Positions 19,956 to 32,215 are shown, numbered from the stretch's first letter. The stretch: DNA of 64,000 bases from Anodontia alba (GCA_964016985.1 OZ024831.1:78098263-78162262), one strand, 5' to 3'. The notes: a model not told the origin generated them from the letters alone. Made by a program: numbers and translations.

Positions 19956-20039
19956 TGAATAGTTATATATATCCCCACTAAGAACCCCATAAAACTGGAA
20001 GAAAACCGATGTTCTCCAAATGCATACACATTTTACAAA

Positions 20040-21214
20040 AACAACCTCAAATAGATACGCTGGGCTGGAGCCCGGCGTAAATAACCAACTGAAACTGAGA
20101 ACAGATTTAAATGAAACATTTTTTTTTTTTTTTTACAAAGCATATACTCGGTTTTGCGTTGAGCTCTTCTGGTCTATTTAACACAATGCCGAGCACTAAT
20201 CACCATAGCACTTTCTTTCAGAGCGGAATACATTGATAAAACCTGTCAGATGCTACTCTCTATGAAAAGTTACTTATTCTTTGCAGCTTCTTTGTTGCAT
20301 CAAATCGTTAACTTACTGATTAAAATACATACTCACAAAAAAAGTATAGTGACTATTACTTGTCCAGAATGGCTGTTTCCGCTGAAGTTTCACAGTCACT
20401 GAAACTATAATGTACTAGACAATGTGCCCAGTGGGGCTCCTATACCCCCGGCTAGTGCAACCGCCCCCTTAAAAAGGCCAAGTCTGAAAAACCGTTAACA
20501 CACAAACTTTAACATGAAAATTCTAAGTCCATGACCTATAGGGCACGGGCATGGGTGAGAATGGTGCTGATGCAATGTTAGAATAAGTATCTGTCATCAT
20601 ACTAAATCCATCCCAAGATATGAAAACGAAACTGTGAGCTCTAAAAACCTTTAAGCTTTTAAAATCAATGAACCGTGAAAAATGTCATGCTGACTTTCAC
20701 TTCATGACCTAAAAGTCAATGTCACAAGGCTGAATGGTGTCTGACCAAGTATTTGTCTAATTTGTTTTCATAATAGAAAAGTAGAAAAAAAAAAAACAAA
20801 AAAAAAAAACAAAAAAAAAAACAACACTTTTTACAGATGTCTTAGATTTTGATATCTTGCCCAAACTCGGGGAATGGACCCTGAAATCTAATATCACGGA
20901 TATCTAATATCTAATAAGCGTTCATCGAGATATGAACTTTTGAAAATCTTGAACATAAAACTTTAAAGTCGCGTGACGGGAACGCGGACTCGATCGCGAA
21001 TGCGCACGACCAGAGTGACTGCAATAGCTCTCCATGCACTTCGTACAAGCGAGCTAAATATTCAAGTTCTGAGGTCATTTAGTGGGTAGGGATGGTACTG
21101 CGTAAAAGTTCGGACTGATATATATCTTCATACCAGGCATAAACCAAATCCATCGCAGGGTTTATAAGTACTGAGGACTTGAAAAATTTAATGTAAAACT
21201 TCAACATAAAAATT
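20040..21214. other. No gene seen; repeat-like clam sequence and poly-A
   Basis: Blocks such as aacatgaaaattctaagtccatgacc and gggatggtactgcgtaaaa recur here and at 33890-34100, which marks a dispersed non-coding repeat. Interrupted poly-A at 20786-20824. Confidence 0.45.
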
Positions 21215-21226
21215 CTATCGTGCTTT

Positions 21227-21790
21227 CAACATCTTTCAGAAAGTTGTTTTTTATTTGGTGCTTTACACAAAAGAAGAAAATTTGCAAACTTTTCTCAAGA
21301 TTTAATGCAAAACCATTTGTCGTAACTACAGTACTTATGTATAAAAAGTTTTATTCTAGTCATTGATTTTTGAAAAATCAAATATTTTCACTTTTTCCAA
21401 TTGTAAAACTGAATGTAAAATTATGCAGAAATTGGTAGGGTAGGTAACTTGGAGGCAGATTTTCAACAAGTTTCACTTGTTCAATTGTTCTGAAATTTTC
21501 ACAATATTGTTGTGAAACATCAGTAATTCAATTTCAACAAAGAAAAGTAAAAACTATTTTCTTAGACAAAAATTAAAAAAAAAAATCACTTTACTATAGA
21601 AATTGCATAGGTCAGACCAATTTTTGGCCGTAATTTTACTTTTACGGTAAATATTTGAGAATACAACACAGAAACAGAAAAGATAAATGGTTTCTGATAA
21701 GACATGGTCCATCAGAACAAAATATTTTCATTAAAATATAACCCCAAGCTAAAAACGTCTTTCCGAGTGATGTCGAAAGGACAGTAAGTC
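21227..21790 (-). repeat. Second copy of the SWIM-YqaJ-PHD intron and exon 1 edge
   Basis: This stretch matches 3569-4135 closely, from GTGCTTTCAACATCTTT through TTTGTCGTAACTA and TTTCAACAAGTTTC to the exon-1 part ACGTCTTTCC...GATGTCGAAAGGACAG. The rest of exon 1 is missing. The main differences are the T-rich run (3705-3757), which is nearly absent here, and small indels. Confidence 0.75.
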
Positions 21791-21857
21791 CATGACCTTG
21801 ACCCTTTGATCATGTTGGAGTTAGGGACGACATTGTGTAAAATATTGGACCAATATG

Positions 21858-22765
21858 AAGTTTTTAAAATAAAACGTATTTTAACAACCTATGGATAATG
21901 TGCTATTCTCTTCTATACTTAAACCTTCCATAGAAAAACGGCTTGTCTTAATCCAGAAGGTCCTTTAAAGGCTTCTGACGTCATCTTTCCCGCTGCTTTG
22001 ATCACGTGTTCAGTTTCTTTGTCGAATTAAACAATATGACTGAAGCGAAGCGGGAGGGAGGAGGAAAATCCGTTATCCATAGTTTACGTATTAATTGTTA
22101 AAATGTGTTTTACTTTAAAAACTTCATTTTAACTTCATAATACATTAACCTACGGATAATCAGCTAGACTTTGTAGATTAGAAGGGAGGTGCCCTCCTAA
22201 TTCTAAAACTGATATATGAGATTCCCATTAACTTTTGGTTTAAGACTCAGGGAACTCTATGGAAACATAAGCTAATAACATATTTCTAATGTGTTAATTA
22301 CCTCAATCATATATATAGTAGACTCTGGAGGCTGCCAGTTTTCTTAAGCATCAGAGGCCTGAATTATCTTGCCCCACCACTTTTTAGGCAACAACGACTG
22401 TGCCCAAATGATGTAAATTGATAACTTGCTGAGACATATCCCTCAAGTAAAATTTTGCAAAGGTAAAAGATTGATTCCAGACTGCTGATTTGGAAATGTC
22501 ATTGAGAGGAACCTTATCAAAGAATGCACAGGAAGAAGATAGGGCCCTAACTTCGTGAGTCTTATCATTTAACAAGGAAATGTCTTTTCGGGTTTCCTAG
22601 AGACAAGCTACCCATCTCGAGATTTAAATCTTAGAAATGTCATGATTGCCTTTAATTGGTAAAAGAGTCTAGTTCTACTTTTACGATAAGAACTAGTCAC
22701 TTTGCGGTAAAACTTTAATGTTCTAATTGGGCATAAAAGTATTTCTAATGTTCCTTTTTGTATTT
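21858..22765 (-). mobile_element. DIRS element C, 3' part only
   Basis: Contains the terminal module shared with other DIRS copies (21858-22195: AACCTATGGATAATGTG ... TGATCACGTGTTCAG ... inverted AACCTA copy), then the end of a tyrosine recombinase on the minus strand. Similarity stops near 22765, where a tandem repeat begins. Confidence 0.7.
22340..22765 (-). pseudogene. DIRS tyrosine recombinase, C-terminal part (C)
   Basis: Minus strand: LCPIRTLKFYRKVTSSYRKS, RTRLFYQLKAIM, then, after frame changes, THEVRALSSSCAFFDKVPLN and FTFAKFYLRDMSQQ. HEVR is the H-x-x-R block of tyrosine recombinases, and the tail SWAFF...FYLRDMS is typical of DIRS recombinases. The first catalytic Arg region is missing and stops interrupt the frame near 22600. 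Confidence 0.7.
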
Positions 22766-23247
22766 TTGAGCAAACTTGCGAAAATGATTCCGATCCATTG
22801 AACAAAATGGCTGCCAGAACAAAAAATGGAAAAAAAACTTTAACAGACATATCCTCCAGCCAGCGGCCTGATTTCAAAATAAAATCAAAATTGTTCAAAT
22901 GGTTCCGCTCGGCTGAATAAAATGGCCACTAGAGCTAAAAATAGAAAATCCTAGTGACCCGATTTGAAAATAATTTCACAGATATGTTCCTCATATACCC
23001 CTTTACCAGAATTGCTAAAATGGTCTCGCTTGACTGAACAAAATGGTCACAAGAGATAAAAAAAAAAAAAAAAAAAAAAAAATGAAAAAAAAACAACAAA
23101 AAAAAAAAAAACCTTTAAACGACATGTCCTCCTAGGTCAGTGGCCCGTTTTCAAAATAATTTCACAGAAATGTTCCTCTTATGCCTTTTTAACCAAAATT
23201 GCTAAAATGTTTCCACTCGGCTGAACAAAATGGCCGCCACAGTTAAA
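22766..23247. repeat. Tandem repeat, ~165-base unit (GAACAAAATGGC)
   Basis: Units with GCTCGGCTGAACAAAATGGC, a poly-A-rich part and ATATGTTCCTC recur about three times (near 22795, 22908, 23030, 23218). Poly-A runs at 23059-23113 have expanded. Confidence 0.7.
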
Positions 23248-25499
23248 AACAAGAGGCCCGCGGGCCACGGTTCGCTCACCTGAGTGACATAGCCACTGCA
23301 GACATGCAGATGTTATGCAACATTTTTTCCAATCCTATCATCGCAACTAATGAAAATATCATCATTTGAGCAGTTCTTAGTTTTGAAGAAGAATATATGG
23401 GCCTGACGGTCAATGGAGCATGATCATTTGAATAAACTATCAATCACATTTCAACAGAAGGATCAATGTGAAATTTGGTGGAAATTGGCTAAGTGGTTTC
23501 TGAAGAATCATGATTTTATACATGTAAACAGCACAGTGGCAGGGAAAAATTATAAGTATAAACCAGATGATGGCCATCTTAGATTTCCACTCAGAACAAT
23601 TTTAACTACTGTTGATCTACAAGTCTCTTCGATACTTTCAATATAAATATATGGCCCACACAAATAGGGAAGCAAATTTGACCTTGGAGGCAAAAAGGTC
23701 AAATGTCAACATAAAACCATCATTTGAGCAATTTTAGTAGATCTCCTGTCCCCCGTAATTTGTGCAAAGATTAGGACCCAGGGCTTATTTGGTTATGGAG
23801 AAGATTTTTAAAGGTTTTTACCATATACGGGCATGGCAGCCATTTTGATCAATGGACCATACCCATTTTAGCAATCTTTCATTCTCCTGCCCACGGAGGC
23901 TCCGCATGAAATTTGAGCAACACTGGCCCGGAGGCTTCAGAAGAAATGCCATTTGAAATTATCAATATTTTTTCCATACAAATGTATGGGGCCCATACAA
24001 ATGCATACAGAAGCAAACTTGACCTCGCCGTAAAAAGGTTAAATGTCAATGTACGACAATTATTTTAGCAACTTTCGTAGACCGCCCGTTCCAGATGACA
24101 TATGCAAAGATTCAGCCACAAGCCATCCTCGGTTTTGAAGAATAAGATTTTTAAATGTTTTTTCCCATGCAAATGCATAAGGAAGCAAACTTGACCTTGC
24201 CGTAAAAAGGTCAAATGTCAATGTATGACCATTATTTTAACAACTTTGGTAGACCCCCTGTCCCCGATGATTTATGCAAACATTCAGCCCCAAAGCATCC
24301 TCGGTTCTAGAGAAGAAGATTTATAAAGGTTTTTACCATATATGGCCATGGCGCCCATCTTGGTCAACGAACCGTGACCGTTTTAGCAATCTTTTGTTCC
24401 CCCTATCTAAGGAGGCTCCATATGAAATTTGAGCAAAATTGGCCCAGAGGCTCCAGAGGAGAAGTTGTTTGAAATTCTGAACATTTTTCCCATACAAATG
24501 CATAAGGAAGCAAAATTGACCTTCATGTAAAAAGGTCAAATGTCAATGTACGACCATTATTTTAGCAATTTTGGTAGCCCTCCTGTTCCCGAAGATATAT
24601 GCAAAGATTCAGCCAAAAGGCATGCTCGGTTTTGGAGAAGAAGATTTTTAAAGGTTTTTCCCATACAAATACATAGGGAAGCAAACTTGACCTTGCCGTA
24701 AAAAGGTCAAACGTCAGCGTACGACAATTCTTTTAGCAATGTTGGTAGACCTCCCATCCCCGATGATTCCTGCAAAGGTTCAGCCCCAAGGCATTCTCGG
24801 TTCTGGAGGAGAAGATTTTTAAAGGTTTTTACCATATATGGGCGTGGCGGCCATCTTGGTCAACGGACCGTGACCATTTTAGCAATTTTTCGTTCCCCCA
24901 CCCTAAGGAGGCTTCATATGAAATTTGAGCAAAATTGGCCCAGAGGCTCTAGAGGAGAAGTTGTTTGAAATTCTGAACATTTTTCCCATACAAATGCATA
25001 AGGAAGCAAAATTGACCTTACCGTAAAAAGGTCAAATGTCAATGTACAACTATTATTTTAGCAATTTTGGTAGCTCTCCTGTTCCCGAAGATATATGCAA
25101 AGATTCAGCCATAAGGCATGCTCGGTTTTGGCGAAGAAGATTTTTAAAGGTTTTTCCCATTCAAACGCATAGGGAAGCAAACTTGACCTTGCCGTACAAA
25201 TACATAGGGAAGCAAACTTGACCTTGCCGTAAAAAGGTCAAACGTCAACGTACGACAATTCTTTTAGCAATTTTGGTAGACCTCCCGTCCCCAATGATTC
25301 CTGCAAAGGTTCAGCCTCAAGGCATTCTCGGTCCCCCCCCCCCCCCCCCCCCCCCCCAAGGAGGCGCCATATGAAATTTGAGCAAAATTGGCTCAGCGGT
25401 TTCAGAGAAGTCGTTTGAAAATGTTAACGGACGCACGCACGCACGCACGAAAAGTGATCACAATAGCTCATCCTGAGCAGAGCTCAGGTGAGCTAAAAA
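23248..25499. mobile_element. 500-bp-unit element, copy 1 (AACAAGAGGCCC family)
   Basis: Starts AACAAGAGGCCC with GCTCACCTGAG at 23274-23284. It ends with CTCAGGTGAGC at 25483-25493 followed by TAAAAA, so the ends are short inverted repeats. The inside is built of about three ~500-base units, each with the landmark GGAGGCTCCATATGAAATTT (23900, 24413, 24907, and a last one near 25360). A run of 25 C (25333-25357) and a CGCA microsatellite (25431-25448) lie near the 3' end. It is a non-autonomous repeat; open frames inside follow the repeat and are not genes. Confidence 0.75.
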
Positions 25500-25512
25500 T
25501 AGACAAGCTCTG

Positions 25513-25632
25513 CAGGGTCTTTTTTCCCTGCTGGTGTTTAATAGGTGTTCTTTCCCTGCTGGCGCTTCACGTGGGCTTATTTACCTGCTGGTGCTTCACA
25601 TGGTCTTCTTAACCTCCTGGTGCTTCACAAAT
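25513..25632 (+). repeat. Minisatellite, ~37-base unit (CCTGCTGGTGCTTCAC)
   Basis: Four units of the type TTCCCTGCTGGTGCTTCACA with a TTT/CTT spacer, at about 25518, 25551, 25580 and 25613. Confidence 0.8.
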
Positions 25633-25689
25633 TTCCTACTTTAAAGTTTTGCCATAACAACAAAACAAAATGACCACGTTAAATCGGCA

Positions 25690-26420
25690 TCTCTCAAGCC
25701 ATGACACAATCACTTCCACAAGCTATTTTTTTTTTTCGAGTCCCTTTGCAAAAATTGCAATGAAATCTTGTAAGCAAGATATCTCAAAAACTCTCTGAGC
25801 GGTTGTATTGAAACTTAATAGATAAAGGATGATAAGTAAACGACCCGATTAACTTTTGAAAAATATCAGATTTTTTTTTTTTTTTTTTTTTTTTTTGAGC
25901 TTTTAATTTGACAATTTCAGCATTTTAACCTTGTCAGCAAAATATCTCGAAATACTTTGAAACTTGACTGATAAGGAATGATGAGTAAATAACCTGATTA
26001 ATTTTTGGAAAAAAAAAATCGATTTTACCTTTTTTTTTTTACGGAAAAATCCCTCTTAAAAAAAAAAAGCGATGCCTGGGAGAGCGGTTGTCGGACATCG
26101 TCAGGGGTTAACCTTTTGGTTATTTTTTTTTTTTTTTTTTTTTTTTTAAAGTGACATGTTACCTTTATTCTTCAGTGGAAAACCGTGTCCATAATGCCGT
26201 TTGGCATTTTTTTTAGTTACGGCCCTTTGAAAATTACAGCATTTTAACATTGTAAGCAAGATATCTAAAAAAACCAATAAAGCTATTGCCTTGAAACTTG
26301 ATAGGCTGATAGAGGATGATGAGTAGATGACCTGATTAACTTTTTAACAAATTCTGAGTGATGGCCCTTTAAAAAATCAGTATTTTTATCTTGTAAGCAA
26401 GATATCTCAATTTCCGCTAT
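25690..26420. repeat. Tandem repeat, ~185-base diverged unit
   Basis: Units with TTGTAAGCAAGATATCTCAA and GATGATGAGTAAA(T/C)GACC recur near 25768, 25945, 26250 and 26390. Poly-T and poly-A runs (25870-25896, 26125-26148) have expanded between them. Confidence 0.75.
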
Positions 26421-27400
26421 TGCCCTGTTCTTTATTTTTATCATTATTTTATTTTAGAGTGTCTTTAGGGGCAAGCATATTGTTGGGGGCAAAGTGTTTC
26501 ATAAAACAATTTCTAGTTCATTTCCGTATGTGCGTGTGCGTGTGCGTGTATGTGTACCTACAAGTGAGTTATTCTAAACAAATGTTCTGTCAGAGATTTC
26601 TCTGGAACTATTACACATCATTCACTGTTTATTTCTCTGCTTTAATTATATTTATGCAACAACATAGCTCCATATTTTCTAATGTTATGGCCAGGAGTGT
26701 TACTTAGCATCTGTTCTCTTCATAATTTTGTCTGGATAATCTATGAAAACCAAGCTGTCTTTCAAAATACAGAAAAAATGTCAACTACTCTAGATTTTTT
26801 TGCCACTGGAAGAGTTTACTACATGTACAGGGTACTCTTGTTTTATGCCTATACTGCTACCAACTGTTGCTGTCTTGGGTGATCGCTTATGAATAGATTA
26901 TTAAGACTCTTCTATTTTTGCTCAGGTAAAAGTAAAAGAAAAGCATGCTACTGCTGCACAAGTAAATCATTTTGCAATAGTATGAGTAGCAGCTTATCTT
27001 ATACCATTATGCTGTCACCTAACCATCAGTTCACAGTACTTTGGACATTAAAGTAACCCATATACGTTCAGAAATGAGTATTTCAGCAATCACTCAACAC
27101 AGCAGTTGTTTGTTGCACTATATCTTCAATGATTATATCTTTGGCAAACATAGAGTAGATTTAAATTATTAAGAGCACTAGTTGTTAAAGACAATTTCTC
27201 ATTGCGCTTGTATTTTACTTTCTACAGATACCATATAGCCCTTATATATTTAGACAGACAGAAGTGGGCACAGTATGATTTAATACATGCTCATGCTAAT
27301 CAATAACCAAAAGTGGTCTCTCCGTGCCTGATCAGCATTTTCAAGCATCTTGAAACCTCTCCTAGTTAAAGAATATAATCTCTTAATTTAACATAACTTA
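26421..27400. other. No gene seen; short GT repeat
   Basis: Contains a GTGC/GTGT microsatellite at 26527-26556. Open frames at 26420-26882 lack recognised motifs. No splice-flanked exon is recognised. Confidence 0.4.
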
Positions 27401-27850
27401 AAATGAAGCTTTTAAGGTAAATATGTTTTAACAAGTAATACTTAACCTGTGGATAATGTGTTATTCTCTTCTGTATTTAAACCTTCCACAGAAAAACTGC
27501 AAGTCTTAATCCAGAAGGACCCTTAGGCAAATACCTGTGTGACGTCACTCTTCCAGCTGTTTTGATCAGGTGTTCATTTTCTTTATAGAATAAAATAATA
27601 TAACTGAGCAAAGCGGGGAGGGAAGAGAGAATCTCTTATCTATAGGTTAAGTATTACTTGTTAAAATATGTTTAAAACTTCATTTTAACTGCAGAATACA
27701 TTAACCTATAGATAATGTGTTAGAATTCATAAATTAGGAGGAAGGAGCTCCCCTAATTCTAACACCTAAATATAAATATTCCCTTAACTTCTTGATTAAG
27801 AGCCAGGAAACTCTGTGGAACCAGATACATTCTATGATATATAATCTTAA
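27401..27850 (-). mobile_element. DIRS element D, terminal module only
   Basis: Has the DIRS terminal module with AACCTGTGGATAATGTG, the inverted partner near 27640 and the third copy AACCTATAGATAATGTG near 27703. It continues to the gcaaa of 27850, where it joins a piece of the 500-bp-unit repeat. Confidence 0.7.
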
Positions 27851-28296
27851 GAGCAAAGGCATCCTCGGTTCTGGAGAAAAAAGATGTTTTTTTTTTACCA
27901 AAGGTGCGCATGGTGGCCATCTTGGTCAATGGACCATGACCATTTTAGCAGTCTTTCTTTTCCCTAACCTAAGGAGGCTCCATATGAAATTTGAGCAAAA
28001 TTGGCTCAGCAGCTTCAGAGAAGTCATTTGAAAATATTAACGGACGAACGGATGCATGGACGCTCCAACAATTCGGGTTTAGGGGCTATGTCTCATTGTA
28101 AATTTACATAGGGTTTGAAGGGCTATAAGCTCCCTAACTGAAAGGTTTATAATGTATCTTAATGGAATAAAGCATAATGTGGTTACAAAATTGAATCCCT
28201 TAACCCGAAATGTTAGCTCGGACATACAGACGGATGGACGACGGACAAAAAAATGATCACTATAGCTCATCCTGAGCATATCTCAGGTCATCTAAT
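27851..28296. mobile_element. 500-bp-unit element, truncated copy
   Basis: Matches the last unit of the family from GGCATCCTCGGTTCTGGAG through GGAGGCTCCATATGAAATTT to the terminal GATCACTATAGCTCATCCTG. A small MITE-like insertion (28071-28213) splits it. Confidence 0.75.
28071..28213. mobile_element. Small MITE with TTCGGGTTTAGGG ends
   Basis: Ends ATTCGGGTTTAGGGG and (complement of right) ATTTCGGGTTAAGGGA form imperfect inverted repeats around ~110 bases of AT-rich sequence. It lies inside the 500-bp-unit repeat, in place of the GGACG microsatellite region. Confidence 0.5.
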
Positions 28297-28587
28297 AAGT
28301 CATTTGCTGATCTTGTTTTTAAAGCGTACTTAAATAGGTGGATACATATTTTACTCTTCCCAGTAATTTTGAAAAAACAAGCTCATGGTGCGGTAATTAG
28401 GTTGAATACGGCAGTTTATGCTCAACTGATGATGATTATTAAAATCCATTCATCATCATCTTCATTAATTGCCTCCCTCAATACTTGAGTATTCTCGCAA
28501 TGTAGTTGGAGTGGCCCATGCGCCCCGGATAAAAAGTGGTATGTACAGAAGGTTAAAAACATCTAAAAGGTAAAAACGTGGGGGCAT

Positions 28588-30288
28588 CTAGGATGAGAGG
28601 GTGGCCAGGTGACTCTGGAAGGCATCCAGCGTTGTCTGGCTAACGGCTGACTGTGGAAGTTGATTCCATAGGACAATGATACACGGAAAGAAGCTGTTCT
28701 GGTACCCTGCAAAACGTGTCTGGATTTGTTGGAATCTGGTGTCATGACCATGGGTCCTGCCTGTCTGTGATGATGGGGTCAGACAGGTCTCGGCTGGTAT
28801 ATCCACTAGCTGATGTACAATGCGGAACATCATGGTCAGCCTGGCTTGGTCTCTGCGCCTTTCCAGGGTGTCCCAGTTGAGTGTCTCCAGCATTGCAGTG
28901 GCACTACTTGTGCGTCTGTAGTCGTTCATCACAAACCGTGCGGAACGCCGTTGAACCATCACAATTATCTGGTTGAGTGTGGCTGTCTTTGATGCCCAAG
29001 TTGTAGAGGCGTATTCCAGCGTCGGGCGCACATATGTCTTGTAGGCTTTATCCTTTGCTGACTGTGGGGCACTTCTGATGTTTCTTCACAGGAAAGCCAT
29101 AGTGGAATTTGCCTTTTTGACTATGTTATCTGCGTGCTTTGCCCAAGACAGGTCGCTGCTGATGGTGACGCCTAGGTACTTTGCATCAGTTTTTATAGCC
29201 AGCTTCTGATTATGGATGTAGTAGTCCGAGAGGATTGGTCGACGTTTGTTTGTTATGCGCAGGACTTCGCATTTATCTGCATTGAAGGACATCTGCCACT
29301 TTTGTTCCCATTGTTCGAGGTTGTCTAGGTCTTGTTGCAGTGCACGGCAATCAGAACTCTGTTGGACCTTCCTATAGACCAGGCTGTCATCAGCAAATAA
29401 CTTTATCTTGGATGTGACACACTCTGGCATATCATTGATATAGGCAAGGAACAGGAGAGGGCCAAGGACCGTGCCCTGCGGGACTCCTGACGTCACTAGA
29501 GATGGTGATGACTTCTGGCCCTCAATTACAACTTCCTGCGTCCTAGCCGATAGGAAATCTTCAATCCACTCCAGAAGGTGCCCCCTGACTCCGGAGTGCT
29601 TCAGCTTGAGGAGAAGGCGTTGATTGGGCACCTTGTCAAAGGCTCTGGAGAAGTCGAGCAGCACGGCGTCGGTTTGTTGTCTGTCGTCAAGTCCCTTTGC
29701 CAGGTCGTCGATGGTGAGAAGGAGCTGTGTCTCACACGATCGTCGTTTTCTGAAACCATGCTGTGAGTCTGTGAGGATGTTGTTTCTTTCAAAATGGTTT
29801 ATAACGCAGCTGTGGACAACATGCTCTAGGATTTTATATACAATGGATGTCAAAGAGATGGGTCTGTAATTTGCCGGCGATGATCTATTTCCCTTCTTGA
29901 AGACAGGGGTGACCAGTGCAGATTTCCAGTCTGTTGGAATTTTCCCGCTATCAAGGGATATCTGGAACAGGAAGGTAAGTCCAGGGGCCAATTCTTCAGC
30001 AGCTTCTTTCAAGAACCTCCCTGGTATGTTGTCTGGTCCACTCGCCTTGTGGGGTTTAATGTCCTTGAGGAGTTTCAGTACTCCTTTGCAGGTGACTTTG
30101 ATTAGTGGTACAGTCGGTGTCTGGCTGGGGCCAAGATCTGGTAAATCTGATGTGTCCTCCTTGGTGTAGACAGAACAAAACTGTTCACCAATGATGTTTG
30201 CCTTGTTGAGGCTGTCAGAGAATGTCAGTCCATCCTTCTTTAAAGGGCCCACACCGGTACTGTCTTTCTGCCTGGACTTGATGAAATT
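28588..30288 (-). pseudogene. LINE reverse transcriptase and C-terminal region
   Basis: Motifs in order: KASGPDNIPGRFLKEAAEEL, NYRPISLTSIVYKILEHVV, SQHGFRKRRSCETQ, LLDFSRAFDKVPNQRL, SGVPQGTVLGPLLFLAYIND and KLFADDSLVYR. All catalytic aspartates are kept. Next come FNADKCEVLRITNKR and YLGVTISSDLSWAKH. TGA at 29086-29088 (MAFL*RNIRSAP) is likely CGA to TGA. The frame then runs to RPTLEYASTTWASKT, VQRRSARFVMNDY and a stop at 28588-28590. Only this nonsense codon breaks the RT frame. Confidence 0.85.
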
Positions 30289-31400
30289 CTAAAAACGTTT
30301 GGGGTTAGCACTGTCGTTTGTGAGCATGGTGTTTACAAACTCATCGTGGGTATCCCTACAGGCTTTCTCGGCTTGTTTCTTCAGTGCTTTGTAGCGGTTC
30401 CAGTCCTGTGGTTGTTTGGATCTCGTGGCACGTCGGAACCAGCGTCGTTTAAGCCGAGTGATACGCCTGATGTCCCTGTTTATCCATGGCTGTGTAAATC
30501 GCTTAGATGTTGTTCGTGTAAGTACTTTGTCCTCTATTATCTTCTGGCATCCTTCTTTGAAAAATTCCCAGACATCGTTGATGTTACTGGAGGATGAAAA
30601 ATGGTCTATAATAGAGGAGGACAGCTGTTTTGACATTTCTTTCATTCCTTGCACATTAGCTTTTCCCCACATGAAGTTAGTTCTTTTAATGGGCTTCTGC
30701 CTTGACATGGTTATGTGCGAGTCAATGAAGATGGCATGATGGTCGCTGATTCTAGGTATGACAGTGGATCGATTTACCAATGATGGCCTGTTGGTAAAGA
30801 AAAGATCAAGGATGTTTTCCTCCCTGGTTGGCTTGTCGATGACCTGGTTCAATCCTAGATCTCTTTCAAGTGATAGGAAGACCTCGTTGATCTGTTTCCT
30901 GTACTGATGCCCTGCAATAGTGCTAGTAGTCCAATCAATGTCAGGTAGGTTTAGATCACCAGCTATCCAGATCACTGCATCTTTATATTTGTGGCACACC
31001 TTTCTGATGACATCAACCAGTTCCTCTACATACTCGGCATCGTTGTTTGTGGGTCTATATGCAGAGCCTATGACCAAAGTCTGGGAGTTGGAACACTCTA
31101 TTTTTCTGAAGATGATGTCGCAATTTGTTGTGATGTCTACTGGTTCGCTGACAATGTCTTTCCTGATGAGTAGAAGTGAGCCACCATAGCCATCAGCTGT
31201 CTTTCCTGTAGGCATTGTATGGGCTGTTTCCTGGTAATATTTCGCTGTCATTAATGGATGGGTTCAGCCAGGTTTCACACCCACAGATATGTCTGTGTCA
31301 ACATGATCCATGAAGTTCCAAAATCTTGGCTTCTTCTTAGCGCTCATAACACACTGTATGTTTAATGAGGAGAGCCTGACATTGTTTGTATGCAACTTTT
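30289..31400 (-). pseudogene. LINE APE-type endonuclease
   Basis: Begins NNVRLSSLNIQCVMSAKKKP in the second frame and passes into the first frame at 31282 for GCETWLNPSINDSEILPGN. It returns to the second frame near 31205 for ADGYGGSLLLIRKDI. Then come GSAYRPTNND, WIAGDLNLPDIDW, ILDLFFTNRPSLV and RISDHHAIF: the glutamate, the GDLN block and the SDH block of APE endonucleases are all present. A basic linker (RRITRLKRRWFRRA) leads to KRF*NFIKSRQKD, where TAG at 30289-30291 most likely replaced the Trp codon TGG. Confidence 0.8.
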
Positions 31401-31990
31401 TTGGGGGTCTTCTTTGAGGGGCTGGAGCAGCGTGGGACTCTGTTCTCTTGGTCGAAGAAAGATGAGTCGCTTTCAAGGGTTGAGTTGTGTATACTGGAGA
31501 TGTCCGAGATGTTACATGAGGCACTACTGGAGCTGGACTCTGGTACATCACTGCTTTTGATGGAGCTGTGGCTTTCACCTGTAGTCTGTAATTGAGCTGG
31601 CTCACCAAGAACTGTATCAAATAGTCCAGAAGAGAAGTTTGGGATGCCGCAGTTAAAGCAGGTGAAGGTTTCGTCAGAGCGTGTGTATGGTTCGTATACC
31701 TCATCTTTCATACCCAGACATTTCGCATGATACCATATCTCATAGCTGTCGCAACAAATAGCACGCTGTCGCCAGAAACATCCTTTACTACAGACACCAC
31801 ATGGAAATTTAACAGCTCTGGGACCTGGGTTCAGTTCTGTGTCGGACGACCGGAGGATAAGTAGTTGGCTTAGGTATAACAGGTGGTTTTTGTGTTTCTG
31901 GGTTCGTTGTCGGAATGAAGAGCTGTCTAGGAGAGCAGAAGGAATTGTGATGGTGATATTTGTGTGAACGTAGATTTTGTCAGAGGCCAC
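31386..31990 (-). pseudogene. LINE N-terminal PHD-finger region
   Basis: From ATG at 31990 it reads SSDTELNPGP, then FPCGVCSKGCFWRQRAICCD, SYEIWYHAKCLGM and FTCFNCGIP. The C4HC3 pattern is a PHD finger, a known accessory module of CR1-type and related LINEs. A Ser-rich stretch (PESSSSSASC) and a basic part (SPSKKTPKK) follow. At the CCCCCAAAAAAG run (31400-31411) the frame must change by +1 to enter the endonuclease. Confidence 0.75.
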
Positions 31991-32215
31991 AAGTGAGCAT
32001 TTGTCTGCTGACCTTATGTAATAGAACTCCGGGCATTCTGTTGTCCTGACGATGGTTTGTAGGGCACAGATAAGCCAATGGGTACTGCACTAAGCATCAA
32101 CATGGCGATTTTCTTACCAATTTATCAGTATTCACATAAGTGATAGTTTGTCTTCAGTTACAGTGTTGTTTCTTCAAGGCGTAAACAAGGTGTTTATTTA
32201 CTGTCACACCGGCAA

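Larger units (their letters stand above)
28430..32215 (-). mobile_element. CR1/Jockey-type LINE with PHD finger, nearly full length
   Basis: Minus-strand element with PHD finger, APE endonuclease, RT and a C-terminal domain in normal order. Downstream of the last stop (28588) lies a ~150-base 3' region ending in GATGATGATGAA and AATAATCATCATCAG, like the short repeat tails of CR1/L2-type elements. The 5' untranslated part runs above 31990 to an uncertain end near 32200. Damage is light: three frame changes and two nonsense codons. Confidence 0.8.

Noticed and set aside
22608..22898. 96-residue minus-strand frame as one protein
   Set aside because: Only its C-terminal half is DIRS recombinase; the N-terminal half is translated tandem repeat.
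29578..31189. Plus-strand open frames of 60-107 residues
   Set aside because: Antisense shadows of the LINE endonuclease and RT genes.
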